64,000 nucleotides of DNA from the NCBI GenBank assembly GCA_007753675.1, contig CP036432.1, forward strand, positions 1-64,000, written 5' to 3'. The stretch comes from Stieleria magnilauensis. Lineage in GTDB: Bacteria > Planctomycetota > Planctomycetia > Pirellulales > Pirellulaceae. The notes below the pieces were generated by a model. It saw nothing but the letters and a program-made list of their open reading frames with translations. It was not told the DNA's origin and made no database searches. The position numbers and the translations under genes are program-made. Position 1 is the stretch's first letter, and each line of letters starts with the position of its first letter. This document shows, piece after piece, positions 44,776 to 53,197 of this stretch.

Positions 44776-45855
44776 ATGACAACCAAAACCAAGACCAATG
44801 TGCTCGATCTACTCGGTAGCGATGGGGAAGCGTTGCTGAGCCATCAATGCGAAACGATTCCCGCATCGCAATTGCATCTGCCGGGTCCCGATTTCGTCGA
44901 CGAGGTCTGGGCGCACTCCGACCGCAGTCCCCGCGTGCTTTGCGCGATGCAGTCGTTGTTCAATCACGGTCGGCTGGCGCGGACGGGCTATCTGTCGATC
45001 TTGCCCGTCGATCAAGGCGTGGAACATTCCGGTGGTGCATCGTTTGCCCCCAATCCGATCTACTTTGATCCCGCCAACATCGCACAATTGGCCGTCGAAG
45101 CGGGTTGTAACGGAGTCGCATCGACGTTTGGTGTGCTCGGCGGGATCGCGCGAAAGTACGCACACCGCATCCCGATGATCTTGAAGCTCAACCACAACGA
45201 ACTGATGACTTATCCGGCCACCTATGACCAGGTTCCCTTTGCCCGCGTCCGCGACGCTTGGAACATGGGATGTGTCGGTGTCGGAGCGACGGTCTATTTC
45301 GGTTCGCCGGAATCAACGCGACAGATCCGAGAGATTTCCGATGCCTTCGCCGAAGCTCACGAACTGGGCATGTTCACGATGCTGTGGTGCTACCTGCGCA
45401 ACTCGGCATTCACCGTTGATGGCGTGAACTACGAAGCCTCGGCCGATTTGACCGGGCAAGCGAACCATTTGGGATCGACGATCAATGCCGATTTCATCAA
45501 ACAGAAACAACCCACCAACAACGGCGGCTATCGGGCGCTCAACCAAGGCGGCAACAAATACGGCAAGTACGACGATCGGATCTATGAGGGGCTGTCCACC
45601 GACAATCCGATCGACCTGACCCGCTACCAGGTGCTCAACTGCTACATGGGACGCTGCGGCCTGATCAACTCCGGCGGAGGATCCGGTGCGAACGACTTCC
45701 AACAAGCCGTCCGCACCGCCGTCATCAACAAGCGTGCCGGTGGGATGGGATTGATCAGCGGTCGCAAGACATTCCAGCGTCCGATGGGCGAGGGCATCGA
45801 GTTGTTCAACGCCATTCAAGACGTCTACTTGGATCCCGACATTACCGTGGCGTAA
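44776..45855 (+). CDS. fbaB: Class I fructose-bisphosphate aldolase, FbaB/DhnA type
   Basis: Cleaves fructose 1,6-bisphosphate by a Schiff-base mechanism in glycolysis and gluconeogenesis. The 359 residues match the archaeal/bacterial DhnA-type class I enzyme: [60 protein letters not shown] and the final [14 protein letters not shown] with the reactive Lys. The ATG at 44776 gives the family N-terminus. The gene is monocistronic in appearance and converges with the SGNH hydrolase gene. Confidence 0.95.
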   Translation: MTTKTKTNVLDLLGSDGEALLSHQCETIPASQLHLPGPDFVDEVWAHSDRSPRVLCAMQSLFNHGRLARTGYLSILPVDQGVEHSGGASFAPNPIYFDPANIAQLAVEAGCNGVASTFGVLGGIARKYAHRIPMILKLNHNELMTYPATYDQVPFARVRDAWNMGCVGVGATVYFGSPESTRQIREISDAFAEAHELGMFTMLWCYLRNSAFTVDGVNYEASADLTGQANHLGSTINADFIKQKQPTNNGGYRALNQGGNKYGKYDDRIYEGLSTDNPIDLTRYQVLNCYMGRCGLINSGGGSGANDFQQAVRTAVINKRAGGMGLISGRKTFQRPMGEGIELFNAIQDVYLDPDITVA

Positions 45856-45912
45856 ATCGCGCGACGTGCCGTGGTTGGGGCGTCGAGCGTAGCCGGCGGG
45901 TCTGGCGGCGTT

Positions 45913-46635
45913 TCAGTCAGCCAGCGCGGACTCGATCACTTCGGCGACGTGCTCACCGAGCAGCTTCGACCCTTCGGCGGTGTAATGGACGTTGGCGGGC
46001 CGTTGGTGTTGTTTGACCGATTCGGCGAAGGCAAAGAACGGATCGGTCTGGATCCCGCCGACTTTGGCGATCGCTTTTGCCGCAGCGGCGTTGTACTTGA
46101 CCGAGTCACCGACGACGCGTCCTGCGGCGCCCTCGGGAACAGGCGTCGTCTCCCGCCAAATGACGAGTTTGGCCTGTTGCTTGATGCGGCGGGCCAGCGT
46201 TTCGATATTGGACTGGTACTCGTCGATCGGCACCTGTCGGTGCGAACCCTCGGCTTTGGGGTCGGCCAGATTCTGACCTTTCGGCCCCATGTACTTCAGG
46301 TCGTGCAGTCCGAAATTCCAATGAACGACATCCCACTTGCGATCGCCGAGCCATTGATCGATCTGATCTAATCCACGCGTGGTGGGCCCGCAGTTGGTCG
46401 GCGGTCGAAACACATTGGCCTTGCCTTGCATCGCCGCCCGCGCGGCGACCATGTAGCCGATGGAGATCGAGTCGCCGATCAGCAGCACATTGGGAAGCTT
46501 GGGATTGACTTCCGGGGGTTGGAAGGCCGGATTGACCTTCTTGGGGGCCGGCGTTTTGGCAGCGTCTTGGGCGGGGACCGAAACGACGTGAGCGAGCGCA
46601 ACGATCAGGCAGAGTCCGAGTCGGATCATGGTCAT
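45913..46635 (-). CDS. Secreted SGNH/GDSL hydrolase
   Basis: Esterase-like hydrolase of 240 residues, probably acting on acyl or acetyl groups of polysaccharides. A signal peptide (RLGLCLIVALAHVVSVPAQ) is followed by block I VLLIGDSISIGY (nucleophile Ser), block III VVHWNFGLHDLKYM (Asn), and block V PANVHYTAEG (His). ATG 46635 with TGGAA upstream is preferred; ATG 46650 and 46629 are also in frame. The usual block V Asp is replaced by Asn (NVHY), a known variation. It lies 125 bp downstream of the lipoprotein gene. Confidence 0.9.
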   Translation of the reverse strand: MTMIRLGLCLIVALAHVVSVPAQDAAKTPAPKKVNPAFQPPEVNPKLPNVLLIGDSISIGYMVAARAAMQGKANVFRPPTNCGPTTRGLDQIDQWLGDRKWDVVHWNFGLHDLKYMGPKGQNLADPKAEGSHRQVPIDEYQSNIETLARRIKQQAKLVIWRETTPVPEGAAGRVVGDSVKYNAAAAKAIAKVGGIQTDPFFAFAESVKQHQRPANVHYTAEGSKLLGEHVAEVIESALAD

Positions 46636-46759
46636 CGGGTTCCATGGCATGGGGATTGGATTTCAATTCCCCTCATGATATTTGCCCGATGCCGGCCCGT
46701 GCCTCCGTCTCGGACCCACGGACCGCACTTTTGCCGTATTTGTCGACGCCGGCGACGTC

Positions 46760-47293
46760 TTATTTGCCGCCCTTTTTGGACACGTTGCGAACGGCGAAGG
46801 GATTCTGTTGCGGGCGGCCGATCCGTTGTTCACCTTCCATCGTTTCTTTGCTGATGACGACCGACGCGATCGGCAATCCGTACTTGTCTTCGAGAATGTA
46901 TTGAATCGCGAAGTCATCCTGCTCCAGAATTTGGATGACTTGCTCTGGCACGTTACAGTCGTCCAAATCAAGTTTTTCGATGTTCTCTCGCATCGCTTCT
47001 TCGATTTTGACATTCCCAATTCGTCGAAGCTGTGCGGTCAATTCGTCACTGACGGTGTACCAACCGTTGAGCGTTCCGCCGTAGTCCATCGTGATTTTGG
47101 TCAACGTGAAATTCTCGTCCAAGCGGTGAGGAAGGTCTTTCTCACTCTCCTTGATCATTCGTTTGATCTCCGCTTTGCTCAGTTTGTTGTCGCCGGACTT
47201 CTTGTTGAACAAGGATTCGACGTAGCTGCACCCTGACGAAGCGACAAGGACGAGGGACAGGACGGCGGTGGTGAGTCGAGAATTGAATTGCAT
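46760..47293 (-). CDS. Putative lipoprotein of unknown function
   Basis: A 177-residue protein with signal sequence RLTTAVLSLVLVASSGC ending in a possible lipobox cysteine. The mature part is charged and helical (KLSKAEIKRMIKESEKDLPH) with a small central folded segment (TKITMDYGGTLNGWYTVSDE). I do not recognise a family. ATG 47293 is used; an ATG at 47308 adds five residues. It is divergent from the first Flp pilin gene and could be either a pilus-linked or an unrelated envelope protein. Confidence 0.75.
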   Translation of the reverse strand: MQFNSRLTTAVLSLVLVASSGCSYVESLFNKKSGDNKLSKAEIKRMIKESEKDLPHRLDENFTLTKITMDYGGTLNGWYTVSDELTAQLRRIGNVKIEEAMRENIEKLDLDDCNVPEQVIQILEQDDFAIQYILEDKYGLPIASVVISKETMEGEQRIGRPQQNPFAVRNVSKKGGK

Positions 47294-47747
47294 CGTTAAA
47301 CCTTCCAAGTGAGTTCATCCACTGACAATTTGAGTTCGATTCCATCGTCTGAGACTACGGCGCAGTTGGATTGCAGAACCCATCGAGTCGTGCTCGGACA
47401 CTGAAACAGGGTGTGCCGGCAGGGTTTGGCTCATGCTGACCGTTACGACCGTGACAGGCACACCCGGATCGGCCGACGATGAGATTTCGTTGCCACACAA
47501 TTTTGCTTCACCAGCTTTCTGACATACGGTCCAGGTAGAGAACGTGTCCGTGACGACGCGTTTCTGAAACCCCGATCATCGCTGCGAGAGCAGAGTCGAT
47601 CGGACACGGTTTCGGACGGTGGCTGGCTCCACTTTTTCGGTGCCGGTGCTGCTTCTCTTCCGGGTTCCTTTTCACGTTGAAACGGCCCATTAAGTCATCA
47701 ATGGATGTCTTCGATCTTCGAAGGCTCCCCACATATGAGATTGAAAA
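47294..47747. other. Intergenic region upstream of first pilin gene
   Basis: 454 bp with no credible gene. From about 47640 to the pilin start it matches the region upstream of the second pilin gene (about 48715-48818), for example TTCACGTTGAAACGG against TTCACGTTGAATCGG and a shared TAAGTCATC. This shared block likely holds the promoter and leader of both genes. Confidence 0.5.
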
Positions 47748-47927
47748 ATGAAAAAGTTCGCTAATAGCATCGTTGAGTTCTTGAAGGAAGAAGATGGCCC
47801 CACCGCAGTGGAGTACGCTGTGATGTTGGCCTTGATCGTCGTCGTTTGCTTGGCCGCTGTCGGCACGATCGGCACCGAGTCGAACAAGAAGTTCCAAGAA
47901 GTTGGATCTGCAATCGCCGCTAACTAA
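47748..47927 (+). CDS. flp: Flp-type IVb pilin, copy 1
   Basis: Structural subunit of a Tad/Flp pilus. The 59 residues read MKKFANSIVEFLKEEDGPTA, then VEYAVMLALIVVVCLAAVGT and a short polar end. The prepilin cleavage site lies before the hydrophobic helix at G17/P18, with the required Glu and Tyr five to six residues later (VEY). Class IVb Flp pilins normally have G|xxxxEY; this fits. The product differs from copy 2 at one residue (S versus T near position 54). A rho-independent terminator follows, so this copy is transcribed alone. Confidence 0.95.
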   Translation: MKKFANSIVEFLKEEDGPTAVEYAVMLALIVVVCLAAVGTIGTESNKKFQEVGSAIAAN

Positions 47928-47977
47928 GCGGACGATCGTTGCCCGAAGCGAGATCGCTTCAGCGGCACAGCCCAAAC

Positions 47978-48018
47978 ACGTCCCGGCGTCACCTATCAGC
48001 GGCGCCGGGGCGTTTTTT
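47978..48018 (+). terminator. Rho-independent terminator after pilin copy 1
   Basis: ACGTCCCGGCG (47978-47988) pairs with CGCCGGGGCGT (48003-48013) with one G-T pair, followed by TTTTTT. It lies 50 bp after the first pilin stop and would separate pilin 1 expression from the rest of the locus. Confidence 0.85.
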
Positions 48019-48818
48019 GTTGCGCCGCATGACAAAACGGGCCGACCACTGATTGTCCGATGGTTTCTTGCTACCGGTTTCGCAACGGTAGGAGTTCGCC
48101 GAACGGCGACAGCGGCCTGTCGAGTTAATTGAGAATGCGAAACGAATCGTGATCCGCTGGCCGTGAGGCCTCGGGCGTTGCGCTGGGCCCGGCCGCTCAC
48201 GCGTCGCCGCTCACGCGTCGCGGCTCACTCAAGCAACAGGTCGCGAGCCCAATAGGGCTTAATCGACAAGGTGCGGTCGATCATCATTTGATGTCAGCAA
48301 GTTCATGCCCGCGCAAACGGCGTCTTCATCGTCCGAGGGTGCTGAGCCAGAGGCGATCCCGCTGCAGGGGGCAAAGCTTGGTTTATCTGTTACATCCAGA
48401 CCAACGTCACCCTTTGCCGATGCAGAATGCCTTGTCTAACTGCAGTTTTTTGACTCGTCAGATTCCTGACATAGGTTTCTGTTGAGAGCGGGTCACGATG
48501 ATCTGCTGCCGAGGGTTCGACCAATCGACGGTCACCAGAACGCTCGGACGGCCTGGCTCCCCAGAGAAAGGCAAACCGCATCGAAAGGGCGGGGCGCAAA
48601 GCTACGGGTCCGTGGGCAAAGCAACTCGCTTTGCTCGAAGGATAGCCGAGCTGCCAAGGGAACAGTCGAGATCGTGTTTCAGATGCGATCCCGATTGCCT
48701 AGGCAAGTCTTTTGGAGACGTGGCTGCTTCTTTTCCGGGATCCTATTCACGTTGAATCGGACCAGTAAGTCATCGTCGGGAGTCATCGCAAATGACATCC
48801 CACCGAGGAGTTTGAATA
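48019..48818. other. Intergenic region between pilin copies
   Basis: 800 bp without a convincing gene. A 14-mer CCGCTCACGCGTCG is repeated in tandem at 48193 and 48207. The last 100 bp duplicates the upstream region of copy 1. Frames open at 48390-48755 do not resemble proteins. Long spacing suggests that the second pilin has its own promoter. Confidence 0.45.
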
Positions 48819-48998
48819 ATGAAAAAGTTCGCTAATAGCATCGTTGAGTTCTTGAAGGAAGAAGATGGCCCGACCGCAGTGGAATACGCTGTGATGTTGG
48901 CCCTGATCGTCGTCGTTTGCTTGGCTGCAGTCGGCACGATCGGTACCGAGTCGAACAAGAAGTTCCAAGAAGTCGGTACGGCAATCGCTGCCAACTGA
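48819..48998 (+). CDS. flp: Flp-type IVb pilin, copy 2
   Basis: Second copy of the 59-residue Flp pilin, nearly identical in DNA and differing from copy 1 in one amino acid (T for S in the last ten residues). GAGGAG lies ten bases before the ATG, a better ribosome binding site than that of copy 1, which has only a GAGATTG-like stretch. The following 417 bp separate it from the prepilin peptidase gene. Two almost identical pilins suggest recent duplication and gene dosage for the major subunit. Confidence 0.95.
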   Translation: MKKFANSIVEFLKEEDGPTAVEYAVMLALIVVVCLAAVGTIGTESNKKFQEVGTAIAAN

Positions 48999-49154
48999 GT
49001 CGGTGTTGGCGAAGTTCTCGCTCAGAAGTTTCGCCGACAACCACCCCGAGAGATTCTCGACGATTGGCCGGTGTTTGGCTTAGTCGCATTCACATCGGTC
49101 ACGTCGAGTCTCTTTTTTTGCGCCCATCCGTCTCGGGCGACCACGGAATCCACC

Positions 49155-49265
49155 ATGAACTATCCACTCCTTCCCACTGATGCGGCAGAGCACGTTTGGC
49201 AGCTTTCGTGCTGCTTTATCACGTTGCTCTTTGCGATGTTCAGTTGGATGTTGGGACCACGCTGA
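49155..49265 (+). CDS. Possible small membrane protein
   Basis: A 36-residue frame from ATG 49155: MNYPLLPTDAAEHVWQLSCC, then a hydrophobic run FITLLFAMFSWMLGPR. One transmembrane helix is predicted. It lies between pilin copy 2 and the prepilin peptidase, in the same direction, so it may be a small pilus-locus protein. No clear ribosome binding site precedes it, and I recognise no family. The evidence is position and hydrophobicity only. Confidence 0.4.
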   Translation: MNYPLLPTDAAEHVWQLSCCFITLLFAMFSWMLGPR

Positions 49266-49415
49266 ATCCTCGCGTGATCCACTCGCCGCATGCCGCAGGT
49301 CGGCATGCTCCCACTCCTGCCTACTACGCTGCGGCCGGCGTCTCATCCGATTCCGCCGCGCCTTGACTCGACCACCAACACACCTTTCTAGAGAATCGTC
49401 ACGGGGAACTAAGCC

Positions 49416-49973
49416 ATGGAAACCATCCTCCAGGGTCTGACAGAGAATTGGGCCGTCTGGTTTGTTACGGTCGTCTTGATCGTTGCCGCGGTCATCGACG
49501 GAGCCATTTTGAAGGTTCCCAACTGGCTGACCTTTCCATTCATCATCTGCGGTTGGGTTCACTGCACCATCCAGGGCGGCATGGCCGGACTGGGATGGAG
49601 CCTGTTGGGCACATTTGTCGGAATGATGTTGTTGCTCGTTCTGCGAAATGTCGGCGGAATGGGCGGCGGCGATGTGAAACTGCTCGCCGGCGTCGGTGCC
49701 TGGCTCGGAACCGTGGTGACGCTCTACGCGTTTGCCGCGACCGCAATCGTGGGCGGCATCATGGCCGTGTTCATGATCTGGAAGAGCGGGAACTGGACCA
49801 AACACTACGCGATGGCGCTGCAAATTTTGGAAGAATGGAAGACGGTGAAGAAGCCTTCGGAGCTTTCCAAGATCGCCCGCGAGCGAAAACCGACCATGTA
49901 TTTGCTGCCATACGGAATACCGATGGCAATCGGATCGATTCTCTATTTTGCCTACGCCGGAATGCTTATCTGA
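49416..49973 (+). CDS. cpaA: Prepilin peptidase, CpaA/TadV type
   Basis: Aspartic membrane protease (A24) that removes the leader of Flp pilins. The 185 residues have several helices. The two catalytic aspartates are D28 in VIDGAILKVPN and D86 in GGMGGGDVKLL, the GxGD-type motif. A cytoplasmic loop (about 125-160, basic and charged) is larger than in short CpaA proteins and is followed by a final helix. GGGGAA is 12 bases upstream of ATG 49416. It belongs to the Tad cluster with the two pilins upstream and cpaB downstream. Confidence 0.93.
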   Translation: METILQGLTENWAVWFVTVVLIVAAVIDGAILKVPNWLTFPFIICGWVHCTIQGGMAGLGWSLLGTFVGMMLLLVLRNVGGMGGGDVKLLAGVGAWLGTVVTLYAFAATAIVGGIMAVFMIWKSGNWTKHYAMALQILEEWKTVKKPSELSKIARERKPTMYLLPYGIPMAIGSILYFAYAGMLI

Positions 49974-50106
49974 ACGGAAGGTCAGACGTCTGTTTTTGGA
50001 CACCAGGAAATCCACCTGAATGAGGGTGGATTCCCTCCACAAGACCTACTGTTTTTGGGAATTTATCCTAGTTAGCTCATTCTTGGCGACTAGAGAAAGC
50101 AACCCT

Positions 50107-50162
50107 ATTACACCAGCCCTACGCCTGCGGCTTGCGCGGTTGCAGGCAGGGGCTGGTTGTAA
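50107..50162. other. Compound hairpin between cpaA and cpaB
   Basis: TTACACCAGCCC pairs with GGGCTGGTTGTAA around an inner stem GCCTGC/GCAGGC (50123-50128 and 50142-50147). No T-run follows. It could be an RNA-processing site that sets separate levels of CpaA and CpaB, or a dispersed repeat. Confidence 0.6.
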
Positions 50163-50251
50163 CCGAGTGAAGTGAGTGGGTCGACAGCCTCCTCCCAGCT
50201 CAGTCCTCCACACCCGAAACGTAATCATCTGGTCTGGTACCAGCACACGCC

Positions 50252-51271
50252 ATGCGAAACAAATCACTTTTCTTGCTACTTGCCGGCATCTGCGGCACCG
50301 TTGCGGCCGTCGGAGTCGGACAGTGGATGCAGGCACAAAACGGCACCCCCACCGAGATGGCGGAGATCTTGGTCACCACGGTTTCCATCAATCCCGAAGA
50401 ACAAATCACGGCCGAGAAGCTACGGCTTGAACAGTGGCCGGCCGATCGGATCCCCAAAGGTGCCTCGGCGGAGCTGAGTCAGTTTGAGGGACGATTCGCC
50501 AAGGTCCCGCTGTTCGCCGGCGAGCCGATGTTGGACCTGAAATTAATGAACGAAGTCGAAGACAAGGTGGTGCCGAAAGGCTACGCCGTGGTCTCGTTGC
50601 CGGCCGGTCGCGACGGAACGGTCAACCTGGTCAGTCCGGGCGACCGCGTCGATATCCGCGGCTTCTTCACCAAGGGCGAGATGTTTGCTCGTGACATGGC
50701 CTTGGATGTGTTGACGGGCATCAAGGTTTATGGAATCGATGGGATCACCAAGTTTGATCCGGACCAACCACGCACACGATCCGCTCGCGACATCCAACTG
50801 CTGATTCGCAAGGCCGACGTCGAAGCCTTTGACTTTGCCAAGAAACTCGGCGAGATCTCATTGTCGCTGGGCAGCCCGACGGCCGATGACGAAAGCATTC
50901 CCGAAGGGGAACCGAGCGAAGCGGCCCGCAAGTTCTTGCGAGATCTACAGGACCGTCGTGACGAACAAGAGCGGCTGCGAAAGCTTGCCGCGGAAGAAAA
51001 ACCCGTAGAAGTAGAACAGGCGGAAGCCGAGCCCAAGAAAGCCACCTTCCGCACTACAAAAATCATCAACGGAAGAATGATTGTTTACGAATGGGTGGAA
51101 GGGGAGCCGTTGCCGCGTGTCGTCGGAGACACTGGAGCGCTTGACCTGGCCACCACGGATGAATCGGCCGAGCAATCCGCCGACCAAAACAAACCGACTT
51201 CCGACGATTATCTACGAGGCGCCGACAGCCCCTTCTTTCAGCCCGAGGGCGGAGAAGAGTCTGACGAGTGA
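50252..51271 (+). CDS. cpaB: Flp pilus assembly protein CpaB (SAF domain)
   Basis: Periplasmic protein that stabilises the secretin channel of Tad pili. The 339 residues begin with one membrane anchor (KSLFLLLAGICGTVAAVGVG), then a SAF domain (about 38-105: VTTVSINPEEQITAEKLRLE, KVPLFAGEPML) and the RcpC/CpaB core (GYAVVSLPAGRDGTVNLVSP, GDRVDIRGFF, IQLLIRKADVEAF). A long charged C-terminal region (about 225-339) is additional and ends in an acidic tail. It starts 278 bp after cpaA and is followed by the secretin gene. Confidence 0.92.
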   Translation: MRNKSLFLLLAGICGTVAAVGVGQWMQAQNGTPTEMAEILVTTVSINPEEQITAEKLRLEQWPADRIPKGASAELSQFEGRFAKVPLFAGEPMLDLKLMNEVEDKVVPKGYAVVSLPAGRDGTVNLVSPGDRVDIRGFFTKGEMFARDMALDVLTGIKVYGIDGITKFDPDQPRTRSARDIQLLIRKADVEAFDFAKKLGEISLSLGSPTADDESIPEGEPSEAARKFLRDLQDRRDEQERLRKLAAEEKPVEVEQAEAEPKKATFRTTKIINGRMIVYEWVEGEPLPRVVGDTGALDLATTDESAEQSADQNKPTSDDYLRGADSPFFQPEGGEESDE

Positions 51272-51302
51272 ACCCTCGATAGATGAACAAAGTAAATCAA
51301 GA

Positions 51303-51363
51303 CTCGCCGTTGTAGGAAAGATCTGGCTTCAGACTCTGAAACCAGACGGACCGAAACGGCGAG
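51303..51363. other. Nested hairpin between cpaB and secretin gene
   Basis: Outer stem CTCGCCGTT/AACGGCGAG (51303-51311 and 51355-51363) encloses CTGGCTTCAG/CTGAAACCAG (51323-51332 and 51336-51345). A run of six T lies about 15 bases later, too far for a standard terminator. It may cause partial termination or stabilise the upstream message. Confidence 0.65.
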
Positions 51364-51413
51364 CGTGACCCGTCCCCTTTTTTATCCCGACGTTACTCGC
51401 AACGAACTGATGT

Positions 51414-53069
51414 ATGTCGATGGTGAAAGTCATCGGCATCATGTTTCGGAAGGATCCGAGACGAAGGTTCTGCAAGGATGCACCTGCGATGCAAATGTTC
51501 CGAAATGCGGTCCGCCCAGCCGCGCTAAAGTTGATCGCCCTTTTCTCGGTGGCGTGTCTCGCGACTCATGCCGGCGCGCAAGACGTCGACGACACTCAAC
51601 TGACTTCTGCCGCTGCGACAGCCGGCGCCGCCAACCACACGATCACACGTGCGGTTGAACGGATGCAAATGCTGGTCAAGTCGAGCAGCATTCTGACCTT
51701 GGAGGCGAAGATTCCGCGGTTCCAAGTGCACAATGAAGAAGTGCTCGGGGCCACACCGATTTCGCAGAATCAGTTGCAGGTGTTCGCCAAGACCCCCGGG
51801 ACCACGCAAATCAACTTGTGGGACACCGAAGACAAGCAATACACCGTGGACATCACGGTGATCGCCGACGCCCGCGAGATCGAAGGCATCTTGTCGTCCC
51901 AGTTGCCGCTGGCGACGCTGAAGGTGATGCCGGTCAATGCCTCGGCGATCGTCTCCGGTTATGTCACCAGCGTAGACGATGTCGATCGGGCGATTGCGAT
52001 CGTGGAACAATACTATCCGACCGTCGTCAACAACATTCGCGTGGTGGGCGTCCAGCAGGTGTTGTTGCACACCCGGATCATGGAGGTCTCTCGGACCAAG
52101 CTTCGCGAGCTCGGCGTCGACTGGGACTGGGCGGGGGATACGCGTTCCTTCACAAGTTATCCGGCCGCGATCAGCGCGTCCGACGCGACGAACATTTTTC
52201 AAGGTGAAGAATTCAATGCCTTCATCTCCGCTCTCCGTCAGCAGGATTTGGTCAAGTACCTGGCCGAGCCCACGGTGATCGCAACGCACGGTCGTCCGGC
52301 ACGCTTCACCGTCGGCGGTCGAATCCCGTTTATCGTGCCGTCTGGACAAGGCCAAGTCACGGTCAGCTACGAGGAGTACGGAACGTCGGTTGACTTCTTG
52401 CCGTTCGTCGTCGGACCCGGTCGGATTCGATTGGAAGTCCGTCCGGAAGTCAAAGAACCGGACGAATCGCGTTCGCTCGTCATCGCCGGTGCAAACGTGA
52501 TCGCGTTCAGTCAGCGATACGTCGAAACCGCCGTGGAACTGCAAGCCGGCCAGACGTTTGCGATCGCCGGATTGCTGCAGAGCCGCACCGAAGCGACCAC
52601 GCGGGCCACGCCCTTGCTCGGAGAGCTGCCGGTCATCGGCACGTTCTTCCGTAGCGTCCGCGAACAACGCAATGACATCGAACTGTTGATCACGGTGACT
52701 CCCGAACTGGTCGACGCGATGGATCCCTACCAAGTGCCGCGAGGCGGACCGGGCCTCAACAGCATGTCGCCCAGCGACCGCGACCTGTACATGAACGGCC
52801 ACATCGAAGTCCCCAACCTGTTGGGCGGCGACGGTTGTTCGATGAACAGCGGACCGGGTGTATCGGGCAACGCCTCGATGATCCACAGCAACGTGATGCA
52901 AAACGGTGCCATGATGGCCCACGGAAGTCTGCTTTCACCGGGCGTGGGATTGCCACCCGGTGCGACGTTGGACCGTGGATCGGCACTGCCGCCGGGAGCG
53001 ATCCTTCCGGGTAGCGAACCGACCGTCGTCGGTGAGGGTGTCATCATCAGCACGCCTGACGAGTATTGA
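51414..53069 (+). CDS. cpaC: Tad pilus secretin (CpaC/RcpA)
   Basis: Outer-membrane channel of the Tad pilus. The 551-residue frame has a signal peptide beginning at about residue 35 (AALKLIALFSVACLATHAGA), N-terminal pilus and BON-like domains (IDITVIADAREIEGILSSQL-type strands, ASAIVSGYVTSVDDVDRAIA), then the secretin core with VQQVLLHTRIMEVSRTKLRE, LAEPTVIATHGRPARFTVGG, and GQTFAIAGLLQSRTEATTRA, ending LPVIGTFFRSV. The Gly/Met/Asn-rich tail is unusual. The start may be ATG 51414, 51420 or 51489; the last would put the signal peptide near the N-terminus. Confidence 0.93.
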   Translation: MSMVKVIGIMFRKDPRRRFCKDAPAMQMFRNAVRPAALKLIALFSVACLATHAGAQDVDDTQLTSAAATAGAANHTITRAVERMQMLVKSSSILTLEAKIPRFQVHNEEVLGATPISQNQLQVFAKTPGTTQINLWDTEDKQYTVDITVIADAREIEGILSSQLPLATLKVMPVNASAIVSGYVTSVDDVDRAIAIVEQYYPTVVNNIRVVGVQQVLLHTRIMEVSRTKLRELGVDWDWAGDTRSFTSYPAAISASDATNIFQGEEFNAFISALRQQDLVKYLAEPTVIATHGRPARFTVGGRIPFIVPSGQGQVTVSYEEYGTSVDFLPFVVGPGRIRLEVRPEVKEPDESRSLVIAGANVIAFSQRYVETAVELQAGQTFAIAGLLQSRTEATTRATPLLGELPVIGTFFRSVREQRNDIELLITVTPELVDAMDPYQVPRGGPGLNSMSPSDRDLYMNGHIEVPNLLGGDGCSMNSGPGVSGNASMIHSNVMQNGAMMAHGSLLSPGVGLPPGATLDRGSALPPGAILPGSEPTVVGEGVIISTPDEY

Positions 53070-53197
53070 GGTCTGGGATGCTGGCCAGGGGCATATGGTT
53101 GTCGGCCACCCCACCGACAATGCCTGCGATCGACGGCAACGTGGCCGTCGAAGGGTGGCAAGAACGGAATTGAAATGAGCGATCGGATACATCTGCA

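Noticed and set aside
47294..47747. Sigma-54 promoter upstream of the first pilin gene
   Set aside because: I looked for TGGCAC-N5-TTGC and found only weak partial matches in this region and before copy 2.
48390..48755. Small frames between the pilin genes
   Set aside because: No binding site and no protein-like pattern; they overlap on both strands in a region that looks regulatory.
49080..50042. Minus-strand frame of 320 codons across the prepilin peptidase gene
   Set aside because: The plus strand encodes the A24 peptidase with both catalytic aspartates; the minus frame has a random-like Arg/His-rich composition.
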